Origin: Lycocorax pyrrhopterus obiensis | Lineage: Eukaryota; Chordata; Aves; Passeriformes; Paradisaeidae | Length of the DNA stretch: 64,000 bases | Direction: 5' to 3' | Assembly (NCBI GenBank): GCA_014706295.1 | Contig: JACSVZ010000007.1 | Coordinates: 5,139,699 to 5,203,698 of the forward strand | Shown here: positions 13,626 through 28,006 of the stretch, piece by piece | Position numbering within the stretch: position 1 is the first letter of the stretch | Layout: every line of letters begins with the position of its first letter | Notes under the pieces: model-generated | Databases searched by the model: none | What the model was told of the DNA's origin: nothing | Seen by the model: the letters and a program-made list of their open reading frames with translations, nothing else | Position numbers and translations under genes: made by a program

Positions 13626-16600
13626 GAAATTAATCTGTAACTAAACCCAAACAAAATTTATATGCACTAATGAAAGTCTGAAAAGTGGGGTTTAAATGAG
13701 ATTTGAGTGCCATGAAGCCTTGCTGCCTGAGCCTTCACCTTACCCAAGCCACTATAAAGTGAACATAAAATAAAGGATTTCTGAGTCTCAGCACCTTTTT
13801 TCTTTTACAGAGGAAAGCTACTGCTTCTTTTTATTTACATTTATTTGTTTGGTATTCTTGTAGAGGAACAGCACAGTGGTGGTAACAAAAGGTAAATTTT
13901 TTCACAGCAGAAACTAGTGAAGTTACAGAAAGCAAATCTTCTGTTCCATAGAAGACATATGCCTGTCTAACCCAGCCATATTTCTGGGGTTAAATGATGC
14001 AAAGATAAAAAGCTGACTTTGTGAAACAAAGGTAAATAGCAACCCAGATGCTCTCATTCATATTCTGAAGTTATTGCCATCAGCTCTGTGACGAACACAT
14101 TTCACAGCTTGTGAATTTCCAACAATCATAAATTAGGGCAGTAAGAGAGGACCGAGTACAGTCCTATAAACCTTTGGAAGGGGTTGCTTTATTTATATTC
14201 CAGTTGGGGACCCTACCAATGCTCTAAAGTTTATAAAGTATTGAAATGCAGTAGAATACAGTCCTTGAATCATTCATTTTATATTTCTGATGGCCTGGCT
14301 TATAATTATATATTTGTACTGCTCCACAAGTTCACATACAAGGTAAAGAACTATGATTTATTCTTTGTCGTTCTTCCAAGCAGAACTAGGTCCACCAGGT
14401 GCAAAAAAAAATGTGCAAGCTTCACATAAAACAAGATTATGTCTCCAAGGAAGTGGAATAACCCTTCCTTTTCAGAGGCTTTCTTTAGCCCTCTTGGCTC
14501 TTACATGAGAGCAAACAAAAAGAAAAAAATTAAAAACCTGGGAAAAAGTTCCTAAGGTCACTCAATTTGGTTCTGAAAGCATAATCAACTATACACAACA
14601 TCTAAATACTAAACTAATATACAGATTCCCTTTCAGAGGAGTTTGTACTTCTAGGTGAGATGTGCTGATGAGACAGGGGAGAGAGAACCTTGTGATGTTG
14701 CCCCATAAACATCATTCCCTAACATTTTGTGTTCTAAGTCATATGTGACACCCATGACTTTCCAGAATCCAGCACCGGCACTCACCGTACACTCACTTCA
14801 TAGAACTTCTTTTCTAGGAAAGGTTATATTTAATGATGTTAAACTGCATTGAAAATATTTGTGACATCTGTCAAATTAATTTTTAAAAATTCATTAGGGT
14901 CAGTGTAACTGCAATAAATACAAAATTAATAGCATGAGCGTTCTTTTAAGGTTACATTAAAATAACATTCGGGATCTGTCGGAATCTGACAAAATCCAGG
15001 GAACTGGCTACAGTCACAATTTGTCCTTAAGTTCTTTGTGCCTACAGAGGAAAGGTGCTAAACAATCCATATTTTTTATTCACAGTGCTCCGTGTGCTGG
15101 AGTAGAAAAAGTAGTCTCAGAATTAAATCTGGCATTTAGGCAGTTCAGCCTCATTTGGCTTACAGCTCTCCTAGGGCAAGTTACTCTTTTGATCCATTTT
15201 TGTAAATTCTGGAAAACTGCATTTAAATCTTCCCAGAGGTGTTTTGAGGAAGAGCTGTCATCCACTGATGGTGTAAAATGCTCTGATCCTTGTGCACAGA
15301 AGGAGATAGAGCATGGCAAAATCCTATTGCTTCCTGTGCTGCAGGCAGTGCCTACTGGGACACGCCAGAACAAGGGTTTAAACATAAACATCACTTTCCT
15401 GAGTTCGCTCCTTTCCCTTCCTGCATTCCCTGTTTTCCCCTTGTGACACTGTGTCTCAGAAATACACCTTCTCTTGCTCCAGAAAAAAAGACATGGCACA
15501 ACTTGGATCTCTGCACTGCAACAGTTAGGATCTCTGGAGAATGACATTTCCCCTCCTGTATTTTCAGTCCAAAATATAAAAATACAGAGACAAATTAAAT
15601 CACATTAAATCTAGGACAGTTTTGAAATTCGTCAAGTCAATTACTTCATCTAAAAAAAGCCCTAATGCAGAGCTTTAATTTGGAATGTATGTGCCAAGTA
15701 CTGCTCATAGCTCAGTATTTTTAAAACAATATACCAGTGACTTCAAGGACATATGACTGAATCCTGTATCTTTTAGCTAAATTGAAAACAGGCAGACAGG
15801 TAAAATCCTCTTTTCCAAATTTACATCTGAGTCTTTTCCCAGTTGTACAGAAGAAGCCATTCTCACAGGGCTTTTAAGTACATCTTTAAAGTGCAATTTT
15901 GTTACTTAGATCTGAGTGACAAGAAAGATGAATCATGCCTCAGAATTTATTCAGCATTGCTAATTAAACTCATTCCTGGAGGCCTGGGAAGCACTAAACC
16001 ACTGGAGTGTAACAGTGAAAATTAGTGATTTGAATAGAAGAATCATGAACTTTGGAAAAGAAAACATTACCCATCGGTGGAGCTCACAAAATAGCCTCTT
16101 ACAGAACCTAAATAAGATCAATGAAGGTGAAGTCAAGAAAAACAACAGCTTTTAAAAGTCCTCATGTCTTATTTTCTAAAGAACACATAAAATAGACTCA
16201 GTGCCACTAAAAACCCTTAAGATGCACATTGAACACAAAAATAGGGAAGCCAGTTTTATAGGCCTCCCCTTATTATATTGCACAGAAAAAAAATTCAACC
16301 AAAACATTTTTTAAAAAATTTAAAAAAAATAATCTCCAAGTATCCCGACCCTTCAAATTTTGTCATATTTCAGTTAAAACTGTAAACATACGTGTTTCAG
16401 GGCTACCATTAATATTTATTCTCAGTGAAAGAACTATGAATCCTTCCTGATTTTCTTCCTGCTGAATAGCCTGGAGACTTGCACACCCAGCACACAGCCC
16501 TTGAGGCTCAGCTCCTTCACTTGGCAACAAACAAAGCACAGCTATGACAATAAAATTCTGCCAGGATAACCTGGCTACTGCATCTGGAAATCCATGCAAA

Positions 16601-19600
16601 AGACAGCAAAGAGGAAGCCTTCAAAATCAGAAGTCATTGGTGAAATGCTGCATTTAATTCAGGGGTTAATTTCCTGGTGGGAAGGCCAGGGCTTCTGGCA
16701 ATGGCAGCTAAGCTTGGACCTCAGTGGGACCAAGGAACCATGGAAGACTGTGATTGCTTAGCACAGTGCCTTGCTGAGAACCCTGGTATCACTCCCAAAT
16801 CATGCCAGAACATCCATGCAAATGTAAATCCCACAGCTGTCAGAGGGCAGCTCTGAGGAAACCTGAATATCACTGGTGAGACTGGGATTGAACTGCTTTA
16901 ACTGTAAGAGTGGGGCAAGACTTGTCCTCTGCTGCACTAGAAATGAATAGAGAAATGCATACATAAAAAACTGTAGCACACACATGTAATAAAACACACA
17001 TTCCAGGACTCAAAACCTTCCTGTAAATCCCAGGCTTCTATCGTGTTCCTTTTTTAAAAAGGGGGGAAAATAACGATGTGATTTTTTTTACTAATAAACA
17101 CACATTTTAGGGGATTTCATCCAGTTGGCTGAATTATTCTGATTTTATAATGCTATATTGGGGCTTCAATGGTCAGAGACCCAGTCCATTTAGCAAGCAC
17201 TTGTAAGTTCCAAGAGTAAAACACAGCAACCACAGTTCTCACAACATACCTTCAGAGAAAACGCAACTTTGCCAACAGCATGATCAATCTGTGGTTGGCC
17301 CAGGGTTGTGGCTGGCTGTAGGTGTCACTCTCTTCGACAAACTCATGTAATTTGTGATTGAGCCGTGCTCTGATAAATTCCTCATGCTTCTCACGGGATT
17401 CTCAGACCTGGAGTCCTCCGTAACAGCATTGCCAGTGCTGGAATCCAGCTGTTCTGCATATACAGGCATTTAGTCTTCCACTACAGCATTTATGAATCTG
17501 CACACTCAGAAGTCTATTACTTAGAAGCAATTCATCTCTAAGAACAAAAGAAAAAGCTCTTAAAAAAAAAAAAATGTATCCAGCTTACCAAAAGGGCTCA
17601 ACCTTAGACGTAAAACCACACTGATACCTGAAACCACAATCCAAACCCCATCACCTCCATGACAAGGATATTGTAGCAATAAAAGTGCATCAGCTCTTGA
17701 AATCCTGCACTGTTTGGTGACCTGCTCCAGAGAGGTTCTGCAGAGATCCATTACCTCTGGAGGTTATAGGCTGGACCGAGCAGCAAAACACAGAAATGTG
17801 ATCTCTGTCAGCCTTCACACGACACTTACAAAACTAACACACGCTGCGACATAACTGATGACTTTTGTTCAAACCCACCGGGTGACTGAACATGCACGGC
17901 CCTATAATTGCTCTTTAAGCAGAGAGTTTTCTTGATGATTTGGAAAGTGGGAGACCAAATGTAAAATTCCACCAATACACTAGACAACCAACAGAAATTC
18001 CAGCCAAATGCTAACAGGAGTAAAAAAAAAAATTTTAAAAAAGCTCTTTCTATTAACGTTCTCTTTGAGTGCAGAGTTCTGAGTTTGCAAGAACATCCCT
18101 TTTTATGTTGTTTACATTTAAAGCTACTCACCAGTGCAAATGACCTCTGACCATGGTTATTCAGTGAAAAACACACACTTTCCAGAATGCTAAGTTAATA
18201 TCAGGAATATGAGATTTGAAGTGAAAATGTCAATTGGAAATAAACTTCTGAAAATGTCCAGTAGCACTCCTCAACATCTAGCCCTGCTACAAACAATATC
18301 GAGTTCAGCAGCAGCAACAAGTAAGCAAAGCTTCCTTGAAGACGATTTTGTGATTGTCTGATTCCATGATCCTCATGGTTTCCTGAAGATATTTCTCAGG
18401 CAAGAAGGACAACAGGATACAGTAAATTTTAAAAAAATAATAATATGAAGAGTAGTGCCTATGCCCAAGTCATGGAAGCAAGATACAGATCTTTTAAAAA
18501 ATGAGATTTATCATAAAAATTGACTCTACAGAAAATAAAGAAAAAATATAATTATACATTATTTATTTGAAATACATAGCTCATAAAATTATATTTCTTG
18601 TAACTTCGAAAAAAAGTTTAATTACAAAACCTGCATTTAAATGGTTAAGAAGTTTCTGAACTGTTCTTTTCCCTAAGAAAAGATGTTCTCAGGTTGCAGC
18701 TATCCTGAAAAAACAGCTTTCCAGCGTTTGAGTACTTTTAAAGAAAGTATTTCTAACCCAGCAGCACATTAGTATGTCCTTGAGGACAGAACAGGAGAAA
18801 TACATATCATGTATCACTGTGCTTTTAGAATTAAAGAGCAAGGGAGAACAACAATGGTAGTGTAGCTCCTAGTGAGAGATGGATTCTTCAGCAACAGAAA
18901 GCTGCCCTGGTTTAGGGATATCTCTGCTCTCTTGCGAGAGTTTCACACAATGGTAGCACACTGCACTTCTGGTACCTTAGAGAGGGGTATATCCTTCAAA
19001 ACCTTTGCTTCAAGACAACTTACGGGACCTGTAGCACAAAAAGGGGCAGAGTCTAGGACAAATGATTAGAAGTCTGGAAAGATCTCTTCATGAGCAGAGA
19101 CAGTCATGAAGAGGACCATTGTTGACCAAGGGGTATTCAGCGAAGGCATATTAAACAATGAAAGATATAGAGAAAACAGGCACTCGGTATTTAGTCTGGT
19201 ATTTTATACCTGACTTCTAATGAAACTGAAGTGTAACAGCACATAATTAACTAGTAGAAGCCCTGGCTTTATTAGGGTTGGAAGAGGAATTTAAAACATT
19301 GCAAAGACAAGCTTCCCACTCATTTTGGAATGGATGTCTCTCAATACTCCTCACAGAACATCTTTCACTCTTTAATAAAATCGTAATTGAAAACACTATA
19401 AAAACAGTGTGATTCAATGGGTCAGCTTCAGACCTCTTACGATTACACTTTGGTAATCAATGACAGATTATAAAAACATTCAATGTTCTATTAGAGAAGG
19501 AAATAATGCTTACATTTCATGGCACGTCAAACAGTGGCTGAGAAGAGACAATGAAGAACCTTTCCACTCCTCTTACCCTGCCTTCCCTGGACAAGTTGTT

Positions 19601-22600
19601 CTTACAGGCTGTTTTGGAGCTCCATCCATCATCCTCCAAGTGATCCCCCAACAGCCAGGATCAGATGCAGCATACCAAACTACATGACACATTATGACAC
19701 ACTCCTGTGTGACCATCCTAATGCACTTGCAAAACTGCAGGCACTTACAGAACACATTAATAAAGATTTCTTTGGAGACTTCCTCTTCAAATTTAAGATT
19801 ACACACAGTGTTTACAGTGTAGACGGTCACCAGAATGGAATTTGACTATCTTAGCCATTTGAAAAAATATTGCTATATCTTGGACTTTTAATAAGGTTTC
19901 CACAGATTTTATATGGGTCAAAGGGAGGGAAAGTGCTTCTAAGATACTTTCAAGATAACGCTTCCATTCCACTTAGAATGGAAACTGCCTTTTTGACACC
20001 TAAAGTTGCTGAGCTCTTGATCTGCTTTTCCTCAGGTAGAGAATCCATTAAGTGATGAACAACTTCTCAAGTAGGGTTATGAGCTCTCTCTTTACACTTT
20101 ATGCACACGGCCTCAGCTCCTTCCAGCTACTTTGAGCATTTTTAATGCATGAATCAGCCACAGGCCCTTGACTGCAAGAACCAGAGTTCTGTACTGAGGT
20201 GTGAAGGCAAAGCGCACTGAGCTCTCCTGAGGCAGTTTGTGGATTTTGGGGCAGTATTCTGGCACCTGAGGGAGCTGTTACAGAATTTTGTGAATTTTTT
20301 CAGGATACTTTGAGGAGGACATTGACAGAAGCCCTCAAATTTCTTGTAAGTACCATTCTTCTGAAATTAATTTAAAAAAAAAATAAAATCCAGAACTTCC
20401 TATCTTGCCTGCTCTAACAGCAACATTTTCTCTGAGGTCCTCACCAGATGACTAGAATGGTTTGTTTACCTTTCAGCCTAATCAGACAAGATAGATCTTG
20501 TTTTGGGAAGACATTTAGTTTGTAATATAAAGTCCACATTGAAAGATGTTTAAGTTTTCTCTGTATGCAAGGTTTTCCAGAGCCTTTGGTGGTGGCATCA
20601 GCTGTGTTTCACAGCCTGCTCACCCAGGAGCAAGCTGTTAAAGGACTGTGTGAGCCCTGTCACCACAACACAGGCTGCAGGAAAGCAATGCCAGCCACAG
20701 TGCAACTCCACACCAAACACTTCGTGTGTGACTTTGCAAAAGCGTTTTCCCAAGAATTAGAACTCAACTCCATTTTTTTCATGGGTTTGTCTTTTTTTCC
20801 TTTTTTTTTTCCCTAGGAGGGACTAGAGAAAGTTGATAGGAATAAACACATGTTTAGATAGCACGCACTATTCGGTGAAAAGTCTAATTTCTCAGTTACA
20901 AAGGAAGCACAGAACATTCTTTAACTTTGCATTTTCATCACTGAATCACAGGTAGTTAAAAAAAGATAATTCCTAAATAAACTGGAAAAAGTGAAATGCC
21001 TAAAAAACAGTGCAAGAATGACAATTTTTTTTCCAAAATTAACTCCACTGCAAAGGGAGAAAAATGCTCCTCTTAAAAACCCAAGCATTAATTTCTTTCT
21101 CAGAAGTTCAGACTAACTTCCCCATGCATTCTTCTTCTTATGAGACTGATACTTAATAAATTTTATTCATTTGTTTTCACTGGAGACCTGGAAAGGCCAA
21201 ACCTCATTTGCTCTGTGTAGACCCAAAGGGAGACCACACCATTTACCAGAACAGAAATCACTTTTCCTTATTCCAGTGCAGCATGTTGGTTGCTGTATTG
21301 ATTGTCATTATCAGATGAAAAATAATGTAATTTCATATATTGTTCCTGCCTCAAACCACTACATTGTAGTGCTACAACATCTGAAACACAAATGTACAAT
21401 ACTGTTTTCAAGTATCTAAATTGTCCATTTGGTTAAAGAGCTTGGAGACTCCTGGAGGAAGCATGGCAAAGATAAGGAAAGACCAGAAGGATAACTAAAA
21501 ATCTGTAATTAAGACGATGTTTTGTAGAGTGCACAACAGAAATCATGCAAAAATCATTTCACAGAAATGTTAAAAACCTTTGAGAAATAACGAAGTCATT
21601 TAAATGCAGTTTTAGTTTAAATGTGAACTTGCATATGATACATGTGATTTTATACATATCTATATATAACCCAGAAAACCTGTAGCTAATGTACAGAAAT
21701 GATAACAATCACTGGATAAAAACCACTATAGATTAATGAAAAAATCTGAACAAATCCTGAACTGCTCAAGGAAGGGTACACAGTTCTGACAGATCCCTTA
21801 GTACAAATGGTGGGAGTAAAACATATCCACATGATAATCACATCCTTACCAAAATTGAAAACGTATGTGAAAGTCATGGTGGTCTGGCAAAAATATAAAC
21901 TCATAAACGATTTTTTGAATTGGTGTCATCATTCATTTCTTTCATTTGAAAAATCAGTTTTAGTAGGCCATGCAAAGATTGATGGCTTTTTCATAAAAGG
22001 ATATTTTATGAAATAGTGAAATGTAGCATATTTCTACCTGATAAATGCAGAGACCTGTAAACTTTGAACCCACATTGGCCTTTGTTGCTCATGACCCTGT
22101 TTAAGTGATTTATTCTCTTTTAACAACTGCAGCCTGCAGGAGGTAGAATATACTGCATAGATCTTTAATTCTGTTGAAAATTGAACAGTTTAAACAGAAT
22201 GGCTGACATTAGAAGACCTATTACTGAAAAGTCATATTATCTTCATTTCAGTATCCCTTTTAGGAACAATATTTATGGTTGGAGAAAATGCGTAATTTAT
22301 AAAAACAACTTGGTAGGCTGCTGCAGAGCAATGGAAGAGCTGGCATCCTTAGCCCCACATCAGGGTGTCTACAGGACTGCATCAACGCTAGAGACTCTGG
22401 AAACCTGGCACGTGGAAAGGGATAAAATCAGAAAACTGGCCTGTTGTCTAGAAGAACATCCTGAGGGAACTGAACACTCCCCACCCTTGTGAAACATTTG
22501 GATACCAAAGATTTAGCAAATTCCAAGGAAATACTATTCTGTTAGAATTTCTCTGCCAGGCTTTTTCAGTACAACAGCACCTTTATCATTGATTTATGTA

Positions 22601-23324
22601 AATTCAGTTTCTTTTTTGCTCTCCTTTACTGCTTTTTGTTTGTATTTGGTTAATGTGCAACAAAGTCAACCAGCATCATAAGCATACTTCCCACTCCTCG
22701 GTGTGGATGTCACCATGGAAGTTAAGCAGATCAGTCCTCTTCCATGGATAGGGAGAAACCACCTCAAATCCCAAACGTTTACCCTATAGAGATCCAACTT
22801 TGTTTTACTACAGTGGGGACTGATGTCAAGTAGCTTCCCCAGCAGCACACCACAACACTGCTCCAATAATCCTCATCAGCTGGCAAGCCTACAAAATCTT
22901 AGCAAGGTTTAATGTGTATCTCTGCATTATCACATAGTGCCCAAGGCTCCTTCTTATAAAATTAAATGGATATGATCAGAGAAATTAACAACGCTTTTTT
23001 AAAACTCTGGTTTGAAGTTGCTCATTCATGAAACAAGCTTCTGCTAAGCAAATTCCATGTTTGTGAAACATCTCATGAATATATGGTGCTTTAATAAAAA
23101 CAACGAATGTTTAAAGCTCCCCTACTTTTCTCTGCTCTTCATTATTAGAAATAAATCTTATGAAGCAGATAAAAGTATTACAATTAATCCCTCCTGAATG
23201 GAGACAGTATGTACTATTATTTTCAATATGAGAGAAAATGGCTTTGACTAGACTGGCAACAACTGGCAAACTGATTTTATAGTTTTGATTTATTGAATAT
23301 TAGGAAATAGACTTTTTTAATAAC
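13626..23324. other. Intergenic DNA, no gene recognised
   Basis: About 9.7 kb of AT-rich sequence without a recognisable gene, RNA gene or intact repeat. The longest open frames (15,021-15,446 plus and 15,080-15,547 minus) overlap one another on opposite strands, lack domains and look like chance. A minus-strand 61-codon frame at 17,284-17,469 has balanced amino-acid use but has stops directly before its ATG and no recognisable homology. Confidence 0.65.
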
Positions 23325-23356
23325 AATTCCATTTAAGTATTCATTAAAATGGAATT
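23325..23356. repeat. Short inverted repeat (10-bp perfect arms)
   Basis: AATTCCATTT at 23,325-23,334 is exactly inverted as AAATGGAATT at 23,347-23,356, with a 12-base loop. It ends 11 bp before the palindromic element that starts at 23,367. It could be chance in AT-rich DNA or part of the same insertion. Confidence 0.6.
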
Positions 23357-23366
23357 AGTACAAGCA

Positions 23367-23490
23367 GGGCCAGATTCTGATATCCATATTCTTGTCAGAC
23401 AGCGTTTTATTACAGAAAAGTCTCACTGACATCAGTGGGATTACTTGTAAGAGGCCATTCAGCATGAGTGAGAACACAGAGCTAGACCCT
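23367..23490. repeat. Palindromic interspersed repeat, 124 bp, probably an old non-autonomous element
   Basis: The left end GGGCCAGATTCTG and the reverse complement of the right end (AGGGTCTAGCTCTG) pair over most of their length. The perfect 12-bp palindrome ACTGACATCAGT at 23,425-23,436 lies almost exactly at the midpoint. From memory, this layout resembles a 'ggccagattctga ... ggccct' palindromic repeat common in sauropsid genomes; I cannot name the family. No target-site duplication is obvious. Confidence 0.55.
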
Positions 23491-26143
23491 ACAAGGGTAT
23501 AGAGGTTTTAGGTACTCCCCCCTGACCCCCATGTGCCCCACACATCCTTTGGCAATGGCTGGAGCAGTATGGAACTGTGTGCTCCAGGCATCTCATCCAC
23601 ACTGGTGTGCATCAACTCCTGATCTCACAAATACCTGACCCACCTTGTCCCTGCCCCAGGTATACGGGATATGGAATATATATCTTCATCCTCACAAAGC
23701 AAATAATTCCCAAGTGCTGATTATTTTGATTTATATTTATTTTCATAGTTCTTTCAGTCTGAGTAAGTTTGACCCAAAGAATGCATAGCGCATGTTGCCA
23801 TAAAAAAGCAGTACGAAGATGAATTTTGATTTATAAGAAAAATCATTCAGAAGGAAAAAAGTAGGGGGCTACAGTAATGAATCTCACTAAAGGATCAAGT
23901 CTGCATACTCCACTTCTCTAAATTGCACAGCAGAAGAAAAGGCCATTTTTTGTTTTGTATACTCCTGATATATTTAATATACAAATAAACAAATTCCAGT
24001 AAACTCTTGAGATGGCACCGGGTAAAGAGAACTTGCTTAGTTATTAATGTTATTGATACTTAGAAAAAGCATATTGATTTTTTCCATATGTAACCTAAAA
24101 TGTCTCAAATTCTGAGTTCTAGCACCTGTACTGTATTTATTCAGTAATCTCTATAACGAGCAGGGGAGGAGGCTGAGAAATTTGACCTTTATCCATAAAG
24201 CAGTGAAGGATGAGCAAATTGTGAATGTCCTAATTTATCTTTCATTCAAAATTATTTGGCAGAAGATTTTGACAGATAATTTTTAGTATATATGCTGTAA
24301 TTTCATATTTTCATTACATACACAAGTCATACCTGGAATATGCTTCTACTCCTTGACTGGGTAAACACAGAATTCAGTCCTGACAGCAAATACTTCACAG
24401 CCTGTTCAGGGCATGTACAGCCCTCCCTCCTCTAAAGGGCTGCAGAATCCCGCAGCAAAAAACTCGTTTGCCAATAGAAAAACAAATATAGTCAAAACCA
24501 ATTTGTTTGATACTTCTTTAATTACAAAAATGATCCATTTTTTGTTTTAGTGTAATCTAATGTAATGTATTATAATTATATCATAATACAATATAGTACA
24601 ATTAGTAAACAGACTACTTCCTATTGTTTAACGTTGGTTTAAAAACTGCCCAACACTCAAGGTTTCTGTTGTAGAGTTCCCAAAGGTCAGACTTGAAAGC
24701 TTAAACTCCAGGTTCTACTGAGATAAAGGCACAGAGCTTGGCAAAGTTATGCTATTATCCCTGGTTATAATCTTCACTGACTTCAGAAATAATTGCTTTC
24801 CTTAAACAAAAAGGAAGTCTGATTCTAATTTGCTATCTAGATCTACATTCTTATATTCTTTTTATAGATTTTTGAACAAGTTATCACTGGAATCTTCCTT
24901 CACTCAAACATAAGTGAAAGTTTTATCTTACTTCAGATATCACAAAAATAATTTATGACTAGGGAAACAAAACCTTTTGTCTCACAATATATTTCTTTGC
25001 GACAGCTGTGGTATTTCACTGAAAGCACAAAAGCTGTGATGGTCTGGACTGCAATCAACCATTTTTAATAGGAAATTTTTAAAGACTTTTAATAAGATCT
25101 CCTAACATAATTTATGGGGAGAGGTTTTGAAGTGAAGAGGCATTGTTTGGCAAAGTGTTCTTCCTCTAATCTCAGGAAATTTAAATAATTGAGGGCTCAT
25201 TTCCTCTAAACTTAGGATTTCTCCTTAAAAATGGTTAAGAAAAACACCTGCTACATTAGCAGCAAAATAAGTGTACCAAGAGTCCAAAAAAATACATTTC
25301 TAAATGCTTTTCAGAGGCAAAACTCCATGTCAGAACTCAATATTATTAATAATAATGCAATATTGAATTTTGCTTCTTCAACTCAGAACTTTTAATACAT
25401 ATTTTGAATGAAGATAGCATGCTGGTCAGGGCAACTGCAGGTATTTATTTGATAACTAATACAGTTATGGGAATAAGTGGACAAAAGTGGAGAATTTACA
25501 GATTACAAGAGAACCAGATGAGCACCCAAAAGTTACTATACTTACTGAAGTTATCCAGAGTTCTTCTGGCTACAGAACTTGGCTGGCAAAACAAGGATAA
25601 CAGGCTTCCCCTGAGATCTCTGATATATCTTGTGAGAAGAGGCTCAAAGGGTATTTTAGCAGTTTCCCTTTAGCCCCAACGATAACTAGGGAAAAACCAG
25701 AAACATAAGTAGGACACACACTTCAATACATTGATAAAGCTAATCAAAGCTCCTAAATATGAAACAGATTTAGTTTTGCTGACCGAGAATTTAGATTAAT
25801 TATTTGGATCTGAATTATTTTTTACCTTTTTTGAGTAACTCATATGCCGTAATTCTGACTTAAACTAAAAGCTGATTTAACTGTGTCCTGCTCGTCTAGG
25901 CTGGATAGAATATCTTTCCCAAAGGAGAAAAGAAAAAGAGGGAGAACCTTTAAAGCGAGGAGTCCTGAAGAGCTCAGGCACAGCCGCGGTACCCGGGACT
26001 CGCCCAGGTCACTGCGTGTCCAAGACCTCCAGAGGGCACTCAGCACAAAACGGATCGCACTGACATGGAAAAGGGGGGCAATTCCACAGCTTTCCGGAGA
26101 CACAGCTCAGCTCTCATCTTTCCTACAGAAAGAACTGTAAAAT
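23491..26143. other. Intergenic DNA, no gene recognised
   Basis: AT-rich sequence. A weak MIR-like trace ('gataaaggcacagagcttggcaaag') lies near 24,720. I see no splice-flanked coding segment or RNA gene. Confidence 0.65.
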
Positions 26144-26144
26144 T

Positions 26145-26171
26145 AAGTAAGTAAGTAAGTAAGTAAGTAGA

Positions 26172-26214
<43 letters not shown>
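26145..26214. repeat. Compound tetranucleotide microsatellite (AAGT)n(AAAT)n
   Basis: Six to seven AAGT units (26,145-26,170) run directly into about eleven ATAA units (26,171-26,214). The near-perfect units suggest a currently length-variable locus. The second block could be derived from the first by a single G-to-A change followed by expansion. Confidence 0.95.
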
Positions 26215-27944
26215 GAGGAGTTCTGAAGAGGAATAATTATACCGTCATAGAGTCTGTACTTCCCTTCTGTATTGGAGAAGATCTCAAAAGCTGCCTGCTG
26301 ATTTCAAAGAGCCTCCATAAAAAAATGTTGTTTAAGACATGGCACCTAAAGGACTTTGTTTTCTTCAGCCATCACGTTCAAAGCACACAAGACAGAATGT
26401 CACTTCTTTTGACTCCACCTCTCTCTCTGGTTTGCCTATAGAAGCAAAACAAAACAAAACAATTTGCAGTGGGTACCAGCCAAAATTCCTCTTTTTCCTT
26501 CAGCAGTTAAGTCTTACTCAGGTAGTAAGACTTTCCCCATGTTATACAGACATACACAGACTCACACACGTCAGCCAGTTGTAGTGACCTTCTTTGGTTC
26601 CTGCCCCGGGGTGTCCCTGAGGTACTGCCCGCAGCCCTCCCTGAAGCCCTGCTGCCCCAGGGCACTGGGTGGCTGAGGCTCTCCAGACTGGGAGCACTGG
26701 GAGCACCAGTCCTCCGCAGGGACCTCTGGCTCCCTTGCTTTAACCCCATCCACACCCCGTTTCTGAACTGGCTTCACGAACTGCAGACAGGACTACAAAC
26801 AACCGCCTCGTTTCCACAGAAATGTCATAATTCCAGTAACACTGAAAGCCATTCCTCCACTACATCCTCTTTGCATCGGTAGTTTCACAAAACACATACT
26901 GCCCCCTTTATATTCAAAGTGGCCTTCCTGATGCACAAGTTCAAACCCCAGCTATCATCTATCATCTTAATTCTTCTGGGACAAATAAAGTATCATGCAA
27001 CAGACCATATGTGGATATTTCAGCAGAGCTCTTTAGAGTCACGTCCTGTCTACCCAGTGTGATCCATGGTTATTTTATTTTTGTATACTCAGAATAATAC
27101 ATGACAAACCTCCATTTGGGTGCACTGCCTAAATAAAAATAGACACTGGGGCTGGGAGTTCCCTGTGTGACTTGGGCGATTTATATGCCCTGGGGTAGCT
27201 TGGGCATCTGCAGAGGAATTTCAGACACAGCATGGGATCTATAGGACACTCACTGCAGCTTGCAGGCATGCACAGTATTCCAGAATGTAAATTGGCAACA
27301 GGCATGTGCTTCACCACCTGAAAGGTCTCCTAAAGATGTGTGAAAATCAAATGTATGATGTATCCCTATCCCCCGGGATGTTGGATTCCAATTACCTTTA
27401 CTGTCACAGGACTGTGTTAAGCAGTACTAGAGGAAAGTCACCTATACTTTAAAAATGCTCAAATACTCATTCTCTGAAAATCAGATCCCCTTCTAGATCA
27501 GACACACAAAGGAGAGACCTATCTCTATATCTAACTGCCAGGATCCTGATCTCTGAAATACAAAATACTGGTAAGACTAACAATCAGACAGTATTAAAAT
27601 ATTCTGGTTAAAAGATAACTAATCAGCTACGGTAGGGGTAATATTTTAAAAATACTGCCTTAAGTAGGATAAACTGTTTAGGCAGGATTTGTATGATGGA
27701 AAAATTAAAAGTTGAAGCATTATTTAAAAGTTACACAAGCATGTAGATGATCAAAACTAAGCAGAGTCACGACATTTAATAAAGGCAGTGTCGGCCTTTA
27801 TCAGGTTCATTGCGCTCAGTGCTGTGGAAACTCAGAACCTGGTGTTAATAACCCTACTCTGGTTATTTGACTCAGCAACTAAGTTTAGTCATGATTTGGC
27901 CAGATTTATAAAATAAGGAGGTTTGTGTACAGCAGTCTTTACTA
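26215..27944. other. Intergenic DNA, no gene recognised
   Basis: Mixed composition with a GC-richer patch at about 26,590-26,770. Small open frames on both strands in that patch overlap each other and have no recognisable domain. Nothing else can be supported. Confidence 0.6.
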
Positions 27945-28006
27945 ACTGGGTTACTGGTTAGACTTAGTGATTTTAGGGGTCTTTTCAACCTTAGCAATTC
28001 TATTAC
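27945..28006 (+). mobile_element. CR1 LINE 3'-terminal fragment, plus orientation
   Basis: 'gttagacttagtgattttaggggtcttttcaacc' followed by 'agcaattctatta' matches the CR1 3' tail pattern ('ttggactngatgatctnnnaggtctttccaacc ... attctatga'). Only about 60 bp remain. It lies about 300 bp upstream of the GC-rich EIF3M promoter region. Confidence 0.6.

Noticed and set aside
15021..15547. Overlapping 141- and 155-codon open frames on opposite strands
   Set aside because: They overlap almost fully on opposite strands, have no recognisable domain or promoter, and contain no consistent splice context. Chance open frames are more likely.
17284..17469. Minus-strand 61-codon frame with balanced composition
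   Set aside because: It is preceded by an in-frame stop directly before its ATG, lacks homology that I recognise, and is too short to support on composition alone.
26930..26960. tRNA B-box-like 'gttcaaacccc'
   Set aside because: There is no matching A box or cloverleaf around it, so it is a chance match.
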